From the NCBI RefSeq assembly GCF_000007705.1, contig NC_005085.1:3295752-3359751 (forward strand): a stretch of DNA of 64,000 nucleotides. Direction: 5' to 3'. Every line of letters begins with the position of its first letter. The first letter of the stretch is position 1. This document shows, piece by piece, positions 18,095 through 27,256 of the stretch. Under the pieces are notes generated by a model. The model did not search any database. It was not told the DNA's origin and worked only from the letters and a program-made list of their open reading frames with translations. The stretch is from Chromobacterium violaceum ATCC 12472. GTDB lineage: Bacteria > Pseudomonadota > Gammaproteobacteria > Burkholderiales > Chromobacteriaceae. The position numbers and the translations under genes were made by a program.

Positions 18095-18525
18095 ACCCCC
18101 CCACTTAAAAGGATTAAATCTTAAAAAAGACCAAGAATGATTAGATTTATCATAAAGATTTAGCTGAATAGCCTCATGAGCATCTATCGATGACTTACTC
18201 TCATTATAAAAATCAGACATTATACTCAATGCAGCATCCATCCCCCTCCGCCCCCATGCATCAGCCTCCTCCGACGACATGCCATGGAAGAAAGTTCTAC
18301 TTTCCTGCAACATCCCCTTCTCCGTAATTGCCCCCCTGAAGAATGGTGAAGGCAAATCTTCCAATTTGATGTTCGGTATGTTTGGAGACATCGCCTTGAC
18401 CACCTCTCTAAAATTTAACTCCATCCGTTCACCACCATCGATTGAGCTACCTACTCCACGCGGTCCCAACATATCACGACTACGATAAAATTCATCAACA
18501 TCATCACGCGTTCTCGCTTCAGCAA
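17654..18525 (-). pseudogene. 5'-truncated gene of unknown function cut by an insertion sequence
   Basis: An open frame of about 290 codons runs from the insertion-sequence edge at 18525 to a stop at 17654, with no native start because the element removed the 5' end. The open frame continues into the element as an artefact. The N-terminal part (to about residue 145) is soluble, with FHGMSSEEADAWGRRGMDAAL and NHSWSFLRFNPFKW. The second half starts with a hydrophobic stretch and a lipobox-like LSVVGC. The segment is AT-rich. One protein with an internal membrane segment, or an in-frame joining of two genes, are both possible. I recognise no family. Confidence 0.6.
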
Positions 18526-18544
18526 GGCGCTGTTGCACAAATCC
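18526..18544 (+). repeat. left terminal inverted repeat of the IS
   Basis: GGCGCTGTTGCACAAATCC, paired with 19544-19562 on the other strand with one mismatch. Confidence 0.85.
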
Positions 18545-18574
18545 TTCTCCACCGCAGCTTGGTAGGATAGCGGC

Positions 18575-19508
18575 ATGACCAAGCCCGCTCCAAAACGCTA
18601 TCGAACGACCAATTGGAACGCCTACAACCAAGCCCTGATACAACGCGGCTCTCTGTCCGTCTGGCTGGACACGAGCATGTCATGGCAGGCCGCTCCTCGG
18701 GGCAAACGCGGACGGACGCAGACCTATAGCGATGTGGCTATTCAGTTCTGTTTGACTATCAAGAACCTGTTTGGACTGGCGTTGCGGCAAACTATCGGTT
18801 TCATCCAAAGTCTGCTCAAGCTGGCCGGCTTGGGCTGGGGCCTCCCCGACTACAGCACGCTGTCCAGACGGCAGCAGACGCTGCAGGTCAAAATTCCCTA
18901 TCAGAAAAGTTCAGGCTCGCTGCATCTGCTGGTGGATAGCACCGGCATCAAGATGCTGGGCGAAGGTGAGTGAAAAACCAAGAAGCATGGCGCGGAATAT
19001 CGCCGGCAATGGCGAAAAGTGCATCTGGGCATCGATGCGGAAACCCTGCAAATTCGTGCCATTGAAGTCACGGACAACCGCCAGGGCGATGCGCAAATGC
19101 TGCCTTCGCTATTGACGCACATTCCGGCCGCTGAGGCGATAGGCTGCGTGAGCGGCGATGGGGCTTTCGATACCAAGGCATGCCACGAGGCGATTGCCGC
19201 GCGGGGCGCGATCGGGTGCATTCCGCACCCGCAAGAATGCGAAACCATGGAAAGGAAACTCGTTGGGTGTGCTGGCTTGGAATGAGATTCTGCGGGCGAC
19301 CAAACGACTAGGCCGGGCGAACTGGAAGTGTTGGAGCGGCTACCATCGCCGCAGCCTGGTGGAAACCAAGATGCATTGCTTCAAACGGTTGGGTGAAAGG
19401 GTGACGGCCCGTCGCTTCGATAGCCAAGTGGCAGAGCGGCAAGTACGCGCTGCCATCTTGAACCGTTTCAGCATGCTGGGCCGTCCATGCACGGTGGCGG
19501 TGGCGTAA
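18575..19508 (+). pseudogene. IS903-type DDE transposase, nonsense and frameshift mutations
   Basis: The frame opens at 18575 and is stopped by TGA at 18971-18973 exactly where relatives have Trp (GEGEW). Reading continues in the same frame past it. An extra base near 19223-19226 then shifts the remainder to another frame, where RTRKNAKPWKG to the end at 19508 is recognisable. The DDE residues are in LLVDSTGIK, SGDGAFDTK and RRSLVETKMH. With two lesions the copy cannot move itself. Confidence 0.85.
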
Positions 19509-19543
19509 ATCGGTTTGGGAAAAGGGGAAACTCGCCCTGTTCG

Positions 19544-19562
19544 GGATTTATGCAACAGCGCC
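19544..19562 (-). repeat. right terminal inverted repeat of the IS
   Basis: Reads GGCGCTGTTGCATAAATCC on the minus strand, 18 of 19 bases equal to the left end. Confidence 0.85.
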
Positions 19563-19667
19563 GCGGAAAGTGAAAATATTTTTTCTTTCTTGATTTTCAC
19601 GACGTTGCTGACGCAGTGAATCAGGAAAATCGGCATTTATCGGCATTGCTATGTGCTATGCTCGTTC

Positions 19668-19684
19668 ATCCGGTCAGACCAATT
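19668..19684 (+). promoter_or_regulatory. LldR operator upstream of lldR (autoregulation)
   Basis: ATCCGGT-CAG-ACCAATT has a perfect right arm and a 4/7 left arm compared with the palindrome beside lutA. It lies 10 bases upstream of the lldR start and just downstream of an extended -10-like TGCTATGCT. Autoregulation is usual for this family. Confidence 0.6.
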
Positions 19685-19694
19685 TTCCCATCAC

Positions 19695-20465
19695 ATGGCC
19701 TACCCCAAAGTCACCCTGCCCAAGCTGTCCGACATGATCGTGCAGCAACTGGAAAAACGCATACTGGACGGCGTGCTCAAGCCGGGCGATCGCCTGCCGC
19801 CGGAACGGCAGCTCGCCGAGGAGTTCGGCGTATCGCGGCCTTCGCTGCGGGAAGCCATCCAGCAACTGACGTCGCGCGGCCTGCTGTCCAGCCGCCAGGG
19901 CGGCGGCACCTGGGTGACCGACAGGCTGGAGACGGCGTTTTCCGATCCCTGGGAAAAATTGCTGAACCAGCACGAAGAATTGCATGGCGACCTGCTGGAA
20001 TTCCGCCGCGTGCTGGAGGGCACAGTGGCGCGCTGCGCCGCCAGCCGGGCGACCCCGGCCGACCTGGAACGGATGCAACGCTGCGTGGACCGGCTGCAGC
20101 AAGCCTATCGCGGCGGCGAACTGGCCGAACAGGCGCAGGCCGACGTGGAGTTTCACCAAGCGGTGGCCGAGGCTTCGCACAACGTGCTGTTCGCCCACCT
20201 GTCCGGCAGCCTGCTGGCGATGCTGCAGCGGCATGTGAAGGACAATATCGCCAATCTGTTCGCCGTCGGCGAGGTCGCGGAGGCGCTGCGCGAGCAGCAC
20301 CTGGCCATCTGGCAGGCGATACGCGGCCGCCAGCCGGACGCCGCGCAGCAGGCGGCGGAGCGGCATATCGACTTCGTCGCCGACACGCTGCAAAACCAGA
20401 TGCTGCTGGCCGAGCGCGACGCGCGCGCGCGCCTGCGGCTGGAACAGGAAAGCGCCGGGCGCTGA
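19695..20465 (+). CDS. lldR: GntR-family (FadR subfamily) lactate regulator LldR
   Basis: 256-residue repressor with an N-terminal winged helix (LKPGDRLPPERQLAEEFGVSR is the GntR signature region) and a C-terminal all-helical FCD effector domain with FHQAVAEASHN. FadR-subfamily members next to lactate genes are LldR/PdhR types responding to lactate or pyruvate. I chose the ATG at 19695; a start at 19653 would place the operator inside the coding region. Its operator also occurs at lutA, 5 kb away, so it probably controls that operon despite the insertion between them. Confidence 0.87.
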   Translation: MAYPKVTLPKLSDMIVQQLEKRILDGVLKPGDRLPPERQLAEEFGVSRPSLREAIQQLTSRGLLSSRQGGGTWVTDRLETAFSDPWEKLLNQHEELHGDLLEFRRVLEGTVARCAASRATPADLERMQRCVDRLQQAYRGGELAEQAQADVEFHQAVAEASHNVLFAHLSGSLLAMLQRHVKDNIANLFAVGEVAEALREQHLAIWQAIRGRQPDAAQQAAERHIDFVADTLQNQMLLAERDARARLRLEQESAGR

Positions 20466-20470
20466 AACAA

Positions 20471-20507
20471 AAAAAACCGCGCCATCTTCGACGATGACGC
20501 GGTTTTT
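20471..20507. terminator. bidirectional terminator between lldR and hldD
   Basis: The stem pairs CCGCGCCATC with GATGACGCGG, with one mismatch and a TTCGAC loop, flanked by A-run and T-run, so it can end transcripts from both sides. Confidence 0.85.
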
Positions 20508-20534
20508 GCACCGACGGATGAATCGTTCCGGCGA

Positions 20535-21536
20535 TCAGCCCTGGCGGCCGATCAGCCAGTCGACATAGCGGTCGACGCCCTCGGCAACCGACAGCATGGC
20601 CTCGGCGTAGCCGGCTTCGCGCAGCTTGGCGATGTCGGCCTGGGTGAAGCTCTGGTACTTGCCCTTCAGCGCGTCCGGGAAGTCGATGTACTCGACGATG
20701 CCCTGCTGGATCATTTCAGCCAGCGTCAGCGCCGGCTTGCCCTCGTGGCGGCGGCAGGCATTCACCGTGGCCTCGGCCACGTCGTTGAACGGCTGCGAAC
20801 GGCCGCTGCCCAGATTGTAGATGCCGCTCTTGCCGGGATTGTCCAGGAAGAACAGGTTGACCTTGACCACATCCTCCACCGACACGAAATCACGGCTCTG
20901 CATGCCGTTTTCCCAGCCATCCCAGCCGCCGAACAGCTTGACCTTGCCGTGTTCGCGGTACTGGTTGAAGTGGTGAAAGGCCACCGAAGCCATGCGGCCC
21001 TTGTGCTGCTCGCGCGGGCCGTAGACGTTGAAGTAGCGGAAACCGACAGCCTGGGCGGACAGGCCTTCCTTGATACGCTGGCGCAGCACTTGGTCGAACA
21101 GGAACTTGGAGTAGCCGTAGACGTTGAGCGGGCCTTCGTGCTGGCGCTCTTCCTTGAACACCGTGCCCTTGCCGTAGGTGGCGGCGCTGGACGCGTACAG
21201 GAATTGGATTTCCTCGTGCTGGCAATAGTCGAACAACGCCAGCGTGTACTGGTAGTTGTTGTCCATCATGTACTTGCCGTCGTGGTTCATCGTGTCCGAG
21301 CACGCGCCCTGGTGCAGGATGGCGGACAGCTCGCCCTCGTACTCGCCATCCAGCAGCAGGTGCAGGAATTCGTGCTTGTCGAGGTAGTGCGAGATTTCGC
21401 AATCGACCAGGTTATGGAACTTGTCGCCGTTGCTGAGATTGTCGACGGCGATGATGTCGGTGATGCCGCGCTGGTTCAGTCCCTTGACCAGATTGGAGCC
21501 GATGAAGCCGGCGGCGCCGGTGACGACGATAGTCAT
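20535..21536 (-). CDS. hldD: ADP-L-glycero-D-manno-heptose 6-epimerase
   Basis: Extended short-chain dehydrogenase of 333 residues that makes the L,D-heptose nucleotide for the LPS inner core. NAD(P) is bound by the N-terminal [16 protein letters not shown]. The catalytic region shows YASSAATYG and the Tyr-x3-Lys motif YGYSK, and the family-specific [11 protein letters not shown]. It is the last gene of the minus-strand run that begins with cmk. The kinase hldA is two genes upstream, and the intervening DUF924 gene is unrelated to heptose as far as known. Confidence 0.95.
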   Translation of the reverse strand: MTIVVTGAAGFIGSNLVKGLNQRGITDIIAVDNLSNGDKFHNLVDCEISHYLDKHEFLHLLLDGEYEGELSAILHQGACSDTMNHDGKYMMDNNYQYTLALFDYCQHEEIQFLYASSAATYGKGTVFKEERQHEGPLNVYGYSKFLFDQVLRQRIKEGLSAQAVGFRYFNVYGPREQHKGRMASVAFHHFNQYREHGKVKLFGGWDGWENGMQSRDFVSVEDVVKVNLFFLDNPGKSGIYNLGSGRSQPFNDVAEATVNACRRHEGKPALTLAEMIQQGIVEYIDFPDALKGKYQSFTQADIAKLREAGYAEAMLSVAEGVDRYVDWLIGRQG

Positions 21537-21582
21537 GTATAGATCCTTGTTCTGCTTCGGGCCCTCGGGCCCGGATGGAAAT

Positions 21583-22173
21583 TCAGAAACCCGCGCCGGG
21601 TTGGGCCAGATAGGACAGCTCGGCCGGCGTGCTGGTTCGGCCCAGCGCCGCGTTGCGGTGCGGGAAGCGGCCGAACTCGGCGATCACCCGTTCATGCCGC
21701 TGCGCGTAATCGTAATAATTGGAGCCCGGCAGCGCCGTGTCCAAAGCCTGGAACAGCCGCAAGGACAGTCGCTGGTCGGCGATGTCCTCGCTGTGTTCGA
21801 ACGGCAGGTAGACGAACACCCGCGCCACCGGCGGCAGCGCCTGGTCCAATCCTTGGCTGATGACCAGACGCGCGCCTTCCCTCGCCAGAACGTCGCTGGA
21901 GAAGGCGCGGGCCTCGCCGCGGAACAGGTTGCGCGGAAACTGGTCGGCCGCGATCAGCCAGGCCAGCGCCGCGCGGGCGTCGCCGGCGTCGATGGCCAGC
22001 TCTCCGGCCGCCAACTCCTGCCACAACGGCAGGAAACGGCGGCGGATTTCGGCGTCGAAAGCGTCGTCGCGGCGGAACCAGGCCTCGCGCGGCCGGTTCA
22101 AGGCCCCATCGTCGCTGGCGTCGAACCAGAAGGCCAGCACCTCTTCCACTTGTTGCGCGGTCAGCTTCGTCAT
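21583..22173 (-). CDS. DUF924 family protein
   Basis: 196-residue cytoplasmic protein with the family's [22 protein letters not shown] opening and the [10 protein letters not shown] and [13 protein letters not shown] motifs, which suggest a TPR-like helical fold. Function is unknown. It lies between hldA and hldD with short gaps (about 24 and 46 bases), so it is probably cotranscribed with heptose genes. Confidence 0.85.
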   Translation of the reverse strand: MTKLTAQQVEEVLAFWFDASDDGALNRPREAWFRRDDAFDAEIRRRFLPLWQELAAGELAIDAGDARAALAWLIAADQFPRNLFRGEARAFSSDVLAREGARLVISQGLDQALPPVARVFVYLPFEHSEDIADQRLSLRLFQALDTALPGSNYYDYAQRHERVIAEFGRFPHRNAALGRTSTPAELSYLAQPGAGF

Positions 22174-22197
22174 CGCGTCTCCTACCGGCGCGCCGGC

Positions 22198-23160
22198 TTA
22201 CAAGGCAAACAGTTCCTGCTGCGAGCACACGGCGGTGCCCAATTTTCCCACCACCACGCCCGCGGCGGCATTGGCCAAGTTCATCGCCACCGGCAGCGGC
22301 TGGCCGGCCGCCAACGCCAGCCCCAGCGTGCCGATCACGGTGTCGCCGGCGCCGGACACGTCATAAACCTCGCGCGCGAAAGTGGGTTGATGCAGCGCGC
22401 CGTCGGCGCGGAACAGCGTCATGCCCTCCTCGCTGCGGGTCACCAGCAAGGCATCGAGATTCAACTCCGCGCGCAGCGCCTGGGCCTTGGCGGTCAGACT
22501 GGCCTCGTCCTTCCAGCTTCCCGCCACCTGGCGGAACTCGCTGCGGTTGGGGGTGAGCAGCGTGGCGCCGGCATACTTGCTGTAATCGTCGCCCTTCGGA
22601 TCGATCAGCACCGGCTTGCCGGCGGCGCGGGCCAACTGGATCATCTCGGCCACGTGGGTCAAACCGCCCTTGCCGTAGTCGGACAGGATCACCACGTCGT
22701 GAGCGGCGACGATGTCGGTGAACTCCTCCAGCTTGTCCGCCAGGATCTCATGGCTGGGCGCGTCTTCGAAGTCCAGCCGGATCAGCTGCTGCTGGCGCGC
22801 CACCACCCGCAACTTCACCGTGGTGGCGATGTTGGCGTCGCGCTTGAACGAAGTGACGATGCCGTCGTCGCCCAGCAGGCGTTCCAGCGCATCCGCCGCC
22901 TCGTCGTCCCCCACCACCGACAGGATGGTGGCCTTGCCGCCCAGGCCCGCGATGTTCCGCGCCACGTTGGCGGCGCCGCCGGCGCGCTCCTCGCTGCGGC
23001 CTATCTTGGCCACCGGCACCGGCGCTTCCGGAGAGATGCGCGACACATCGCCGAACCAGTAGCGGTCCAGCATCACGTCGCCGACCACCAACACCTTGGC
23101 CTTGGCCAGGCTGGCGGCCAGCGCGGCGGGCTCCAGCCCCAGATTCTGCATCAGACCCAT
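22198..23160 (-). CDS. hldA: D-glycero-beta-D-manno-heptose-7-phosphate kinase
   Basis: 320-residue PfkB-family kinase matching the N-terminal half of E. coli HldE: VGDVMLDRYWFGDVSRISPEAP, ERAGGAANVARN and the catalytic YDVSGAGDTVIGTLG. The C-terminal adenylyltransferase half is absent, so the second activity must be encoded elsewhere, as in other Neisseriales. It follows ugd after 8 bases. Confidence 0.92.
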   Translation of the reverse strand: MGLMQNLGLEPAALAASLAKAKVLVVGDVMLDRYWFGDVSRISPEAPVPVAKIGRSEERAGGAANVARNIAGLGGKATILSVVGDDEAADALERLLGDDGIVTSFKRDANIATTVKLRVVARQQQLIRLDFEDAPSHEILADKLEEFTDIVAAHDVVILSDYGKGGLTHVAEMIQLARAAGKPVLIDPKGDDYSKYAGATLLTPNRSEFRQVAGSWKDEASLTAKAQALRAELNLDALLVTRSEEGMTLFRADGALHQPTFAREVYDVSGAGDTVIGTLGLALAAGQPLPVAMNLANAAAGVVVGKLGTAVCSQQELFAL

Positions 23161-23168
23161 GGCTTACC

Positions 23169-24488
23169 TCAGCGGCCGATGGCGTGGTAATCGAAGCCCT
23201 GCTCGCGCAGCCACGCCGGATCGTACATATTGCGGCCGTCGAAAATCAGCGGTTGCTTCAGACTGCGGCGGACCGCCTCGAAATCCGGCGCGCGGAACAT
23301 CTTCCATTCGGTGACGATCAGCAGCGCGTCCGCGTCCTGCAGCGCCTTCATCATGTCTTCGGCGAACGCGATGCCGTTGACCCCTGTCATCACCCGCTGC
23401 GCCTCGTGGGCGGCCACCGGGTCGAAAGCGACGATCTCGGCGCCGCGGCGGGTCAGTTCCTCGACGATCACGCGGCTGGGCGCTTCGCGCATATCATCGG
23501 TATTGGGTTTGAACGCCAGGCCCCACAACGCGAAACGGCGGCCGGACAGATCTTCGCCGAAACGGGAAACCACTTTTTCGACCAGGCGCAGCTTCTGGAC
23601 CTCGTTGGCCTCTTCCACTGCGGTCAGCACGCGCAGCGTGTGGCCGTTTTCCTTGGCGGTCTGCACCAGCGCCTTGACGTCCTTGGGGAAGCAGGAGCCG
23701 CCGTAGCCTACGCCCGGATACAGGAAATGGTAGCCGATGCGCGGATCGGAACCCATGCCCTGGCGCACCTGTTCGATGTCCGCGCCCATGGTTTCGGCCA
23801 AATTGGCCAGCTCGTTCATGAACGAGATGCGGGTGGCCAGCATCGCGTTGGCCGCGTACTTGGTCAGTTCCGCCGAGCGCACATCCATCAGCAGCACGCG
23901 CTCATGGCTGCGCTGGAACGGTTTGTACAGGCGGCGCATGATCTCGGCCGCGCGGTCGTCGTCGGCGCCGATCACCACGCGGTCGGGCCGCATGAAGTCA
24001 TCGATCGCCGCGCCTTCCTTCAGGAATTCCGGATTGGACACCACGCTGAACGGAATGTCGGCGCCGCGCGCCGCCAGCTCGTCGGCGATGGCGGCGCGCA
24101 CCTTGTCCGCCGTGCCCACCGGCACAGTGGACTTGTCCACCACCACCCGGTAGTCGGTCATGTGGCGGGCGATGTTGCGCGCCGCCGCCAGCACGTATTG
24201 CAAGTCGGCGGAACCGTCCTCGTCCGGCGGCGTGCCGACGGCGATGAACTGGATGTCGCCGAAGGCGACCGACGCGGCGACGTCGGTGGTGAAGTGCAGG
24301 CGGCCTGCCGCCACATTGCGCTTCACCATGTCTTCCAGGCCCGGCTCGAAAATGGGAATGCCGCCGCTTTGCAGAATCTCGATCTTGCGCGGATCCACGT
24401 CCAGGCAGCAGACGTGGTAGCCGGTCTCGGCCAGGCAGGTGCCGGTCACCAGGCCGACATAGCCCGAGCCAATTACCGTTACTTTCAT
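23169..24488 (-). CDS. ugd: UDP-glucose 6-dehydrogenase
   Basis: 439-residue NAD-dependent enzyme producing UDP-glucuronate for capsule, LPS or lipid A modification. The N-terminal Rossmann motif is [10 protein letters not shown], the catalytic Cys is in [17 protein letters not shown], and [13 protein letters not shown] marks the C-terminal domain. The ATG overlaps the pyrF stop (ATGA). Confidence 0.95.
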   Translation of the reverse strand: MKVTVIGSGYVGLVTGTCLAETGYHVCCLDVDPRKIEILQSGGIPIFEPGLEDMVKRNVAAGRLHFTTDVAASVAFGDIQFIAVGTPPDEDGSADLQYVLAAARNIARHMTDYRVVVDKSTVPVGTADKVRAAIADELAARGADIPFSVVSNPEFLKEGAAIDDFMRPDRVVIGADDDRAAEIMRRLYKPFQRSHERVLLMDVRSAELTKYAANAMLATRISFMNELANLAETMGADIEQVRQGMGSDPRIGYHFLYPGVGYGGSCFPKDVKALVQTAKENGHTLRVLTAVEEANEVQKLRLVEKVVSRFGEDLSGRRFALWGLAFKPNTDDMREAPSRVIVEELTRRGAEIVAFDPVAAHEAQRVMTGVNGIAFAEDMMKALQDADALLIVTEWKMFRAPDFEAVRRSLKQPLIFDGRNMYDPAWLREQGFDYHAIGR

Positions 24489-25228
24489 GATTGTTTACCC
24501 AGGAATACGGAAATGTCTTGATTGATGGCGCGCAGCGCGGCCAACGGGTCCGCGGCGCGGGTGATCGGCCGGCCGATCACCAGATAGTCCGAGCCGGCGG
24601 CCAAGGCGGCGGTCGGCGTCATCACGCGGCGCTGGTCGTCGCCGGCGCTGTCGGCGAGACGGATGCCCGGCGTCACCAGCTTGAAATCGCGGCCCAGCGC
24701 CAGCTTCAGCATCGCGGCCTCCTGCGCCGAGCACACCACGCCGTCCAGGCCGCAATCGCGGGTCAGCGTGGCCAGGCGCAGCACGTGCTCCTGCGGCGTG
24801 GCGGCGATGCCGACCTCGGCCAGGTCCGACGCCTCCATGCTGGTCAACACCGTCACCGCGATCAGCAGCGGGCGCTGGCTGTAGCCGGCCAGCGCCTCGC
24901 GCGCGGCCTCCATCATCCGGCGGCCGCCGGAGGCGTGGACGTTGACCATCCACACGCCGGACTCGGCCGCGGCCTTGCAGGCCTGGGCCACGGTATTGGG
25001 GATGTCGTGGAATTTCATGTCCAGGAAAACCTGGAAGCCGCGCGCGGCCAGCGATTCGACCAAGTGGCGGCCGCTGGAGGTGAACAGCTCCTTGCCGACC
25101 TTCAGCCGGCATTCCGCCGGATCCAGGCGGCTGGCGAAGGCGAGCGCGCCGTCCGCGTCGGCGAAATCCAGCGCCACCACCACCGGGGACGTCGTCCGGC
25201 TTTCGCCCTGTGCGATCAGAGGATTCAT
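24485..25228 (-). CDS. pyrF: orotidine 5'-phosphate decarboxylase
   Basis: 247-residue TIM-barrel enzyme for the last step of UMP synthesis. Catalytic residues are in [14 protein letters not shown], and the phosphate loop [14 protein letters not shown] is present. GGAG precedes the ATG at 25226-25228. The E. coli-like lapB-pyrF order is kept. Confidence 0.95.
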   Translation of the reverse strand: MNPLIAQGESRTTSPVVVALDFADADGALAFASRLDPAECRLKVGKELFTSSGRHLVESLAARGFQVFLDMKFHDIPNTVAQACKAAAESGVWMVNVHASGGRRMMEAAREALAGYSQRPLLIAVTVLTSMEASDLAEVGIAATPQEHVLRLATLTRDCGLDGVVCSAQEAAMLKLALGRDFKLVTPGIRLADSAGDDQRRVMTPTAALAAGSDYLVIGRPITRAADPLAALRAINQDISVFLGKQS

Positions 25229-25289
25229 CGATGCTCCATCATTCCATATTGCGCGGCGCGCGCCATCAAGACAGCGCGCGCCGAGTGAT

Positions 25290-26453
25290 TCAGTTTTCCG
25301 AACGGTTGGCGGTGAAGCTTTCCCATTCGCCGCAGGCCGGGCAGTGCCAGAAGAAGGCTCGCGAGCGGAAATTGCAGCACTTGCAGCGGTGCACGCTGAG
25401 GCGCTGCGAATGCTTGAGGATCAGCGCGCGCGCCACCTCGGCGTCCATCCGCCCTTCCGGGGACAGCTCGTCCATCTGCGCCTCTATCATCCGGTACACG
25501 CCGGCCAGGCTGGGACGCGCGTGAACCGCTTCGCGCACGCCTTCCAAAGCCTTGGCCTCGCCGTCGTAGGTGGCGATCTTCTGGTACAGCAGGTCGGTCA
25601 GCTCCAGCTGCGGGAAGGTGCGCTGATAGCCGCGCAGCAGCGCGATGCCCTCCAGCGGCCGGCCCAGTTTCTCGTAGGCGTCGAACAGCCGCTCGGCCGC
25701 CATCGCCAGGTATTCGTAGTTTTGCTTCTCGATGCTCTGCCAGGCGGCGATGGCCGCCTCCAGATTGCCCTCAGCGAACTCGATATCGCCCAGGATCAGG
25801 CTGGCGCGCACGCATTTGCGGTTGGCGGCCAACGCCTCGGCGACGTACTGCCTAGCCTGGCTATGGTCGGATTTGTACAGCTCGCCCTGCGCCAGTTCGC
25901 AGTAGAACTGCGCGACCTCGTGCTGGAACGAGTGCGCGTCGCTGCGCAGCTCGCGCGCGGTCTCGATCGCCTTCTTCCAGTCGCGGTCCTGCTGGTAGAT
26001 GTCCAGCAGCTGGCGGCGCGCCGCCAATGCCATGTTGCCGTTCAACAGCTTGAGCAGGATTTCCTCAGCGCGATCGACCAGCCCGGCCTTGCGGAAGTCC
26101 TGCGCCAGTTCGTTGCGCACCAGGTCGCGCTGTTCGCCGGGCAGATCCGACGAGTCCAGCATCTGCTGATGCAGGCGGATCGCGCGGTCGTTCTCGCCGC
26201 GCTTGCGGTACAGCTTGCCCAGGATGTGCTGCAACTCAAGCGCCGAGCCCTGCTGGCGCGCCACCTCCGCCAGGGCCTGCGCCGCGACGTCGGTCTTGTC
26301 GTCCACCAGCGCGTCCAGCCCGCGGAAATAGGAAATCGGCACCGATTTCGCCTGCTTCAGCACGGTGCGCATGTCCACCCGGGCCGCGAACCAGCCCAGG
26401 CCGAAGAAGGCTGGAAACAGCAGCAGCCACCACAAATCGAGTTCCAACAGCAA
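25290..26453 (-). CDS. lapB: lipopolysaccharide assembly protein LapB (YciM)
   Basis: 387-residue inner-membrane-anchored TPR protein that steers FtsH-mediated turnover of LpxC in E. coli. One N-terminal membrane helix ([15 protein letters not shown]) is followed by about nine TPR-like repeats and a C-terminal rubredoxin-type zinc knuckle with CKCC and CPAC. It follows lapA and precedes pyrF, as in enterics. Confidence 0.93.
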   Translation of the reverse strand: MLLELDLWWLLLFPAFFGLGWFAARVDMRTVLKQAKSVPISYFRGLDALVDDKTDVAAQALAEVARQQGSALELQHILGKLYRKRGENDRAIRLHQQMLDSSDLPGEQRDLVRNELAQDFRKAGLVDRAEEILLKLLNGNMALAARRQLLDIYQQDRDWKKAIETARELRSDAHSFQHEVAQFYCELAQGELYKSDHSQARQYVAEALAANRKCVRASLILGDIEFAEGNLEAAIAAWQSIEKQNYEYLAMAAERLFDAYEKLGRPLEGIALLRGYQRTFPQLELTDLLYQKIATYDGEAKALEGVREAVHARPSLAGVYRMIEAQMDELSPEGRMDAEVARALILKHSQRLSVHRCKCCNFRSRAFFWHCPACGEWESFTANRSEN

Positions 26454-26504
26454 TCCTTTCGGGATGATAGAACAGGGCCAAGGTCATGGCCCCGGAAGAC
26501 AGGC

Positions 26505-26798
26505 TCAATCGGCGATCGCGTCGCTGGGATCGCTGACCACCTTGCTGGCGGGCGGGCGGTTGCGCAGCTCTTTTTTCAGCTGGGACAGCTCGCGGCGGGT
26601 TTTCAGGTAGAAGCTGAAGGTGGCCAGCAGGCCGACGGCGGCGCCGACGACGAAGAACAGCAGCAGGAACACGATGAACGGCGCCGACCACGATTGGCCG
26701 AAGAACAGTTTGAATTCGACCGAGTGGCTGTTCTGCACGGTAACGGCGACCAGCAGCAACAACAGGGCCAGTTCGACGATGCGCAACAAATATCGCAT
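26505..26798 (-). CDS. lapA: lipopolysaccharide assembly protein LapA (YciS)
   Basis: 97-residue membrane protein with two hydrophobic segments, QNSHSVEFKLFF between them, and a C-terminal coiled coil (RRELSQLKKELRN). This matches the DUF1049/LapA family, a partner of LapB. It lies 50 bases upstream of lapB and after a terminator, so lapAB may have its own promoter. Confidence 0.9.
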   Translation of the reverse strand: MRYLLRIVELALLLLLVAVTVQNSHSVEFKLFFGQSWSAPFIVFLLLFFVVGAAVGLLATFSFYLKTRRELSQLKKELRNRPPASKVVSDPSDAIAD

Positions 26799-26883
26799 GG
26801 GATCGCTCGATGAGTTTGCCGGAGTGCAATTCTAAACGATAGCCCGCCGCAACCCAAGCCGCGCGAGCGGCGAAGGCATGAAA

Positions 26884-26907
26884 AAAGCGCCGCAAACGCG
26901 GCGCTTT
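26884..26907. terminator. terminator downstream of ihfB
   Basis: AAAGCGCCGC-AAAC-GCGGCGCTTT, a perfect 10-bp stem with T-runs on the minus strand. It separates ihfB from lapA. Confidence 0.85.
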
Positions 26908-26934
26908 CTAGCATATGGACCGATGAAACTGCGA

Positions 26935-27249
26935 TCAGGCCTGGGTCTGTTCCAGAAGGGACAAGTCCACGCGCTCGCGCAGTTCCTTGCCGGCCTTGAA
27001 ATGAGGCACGTATTTCTCAGGAACCGAGACGCTGGCGCCCGACTTCGGGTTGCGGCCGACCCGCGGCGGACGGTAGTTCAGATCGAAGCTACCGAACCCG
27101 CGAATCTCGATGCGGCTTCCCTGCGCCAGGTTGTTGGCCATCGCGTCCAGAATGGTCTTGACGGCCAACTCAGCATCTTTGTAGACCAACTGAGAATTGC
27201 GCTCGGCCAGTCGTTCCGACAGCCTCGCGATCAGCTCAGATTTGGTCAT
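26935..27249 (-). CDS. ihfB: integration host factor subunit beta
   Basis: 104-residue DNA-bending protein of the HU/IHF family. It has the N-terminal MTKSELI, the [10 protein letters not shown] strand and the DNA-intercalating arm with RNPKSG, in which Pro is at the expected position. It follows rpsA after 7 bases, a conserved pairing. Confidence 0.96.
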   Translation of the reverse strand: MTKSELIARLSERLAERNSQLVYKDAELAVKTILDAMANNLAQGSRIEIRGFGSFDLNYRPPRVGRNPKSGASVSVPEKYVPHFKAGKELRERVDLSLLEQTQA

Positions 27250-27256
27250 GACGCTA

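Larger units (their letters stand above)
18526..19562 (+). mobile_element. IS5-family (IS903-type) insertion sequence, inactive
   Basis: A 1037-bp element bounded by 19-bp inverted repeats matching at 18 positions (GGCGCTGTTGCA[C/T]AAATCC). The length, the repeat ends and the transposase (GEGE-KTKKHG context) fit the IS903 subgroup. Members of that group make 9-bp target duplications, but the 9-base flanks here (CTTCAGCAA on the left, GCGGAAAGT on the right) do not match. One or both flanks have therefore been replaced, for example by recombination between copies. The transposase is broken twice. Confidence 0.88.

Noticed and set aside
18517-19571. 9-bp target-site duplication expected for an IS903-type element
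   Set aside because: The flanks CTTCAGCAA and GCGGAAAGT do not match at this or nearby offsets.
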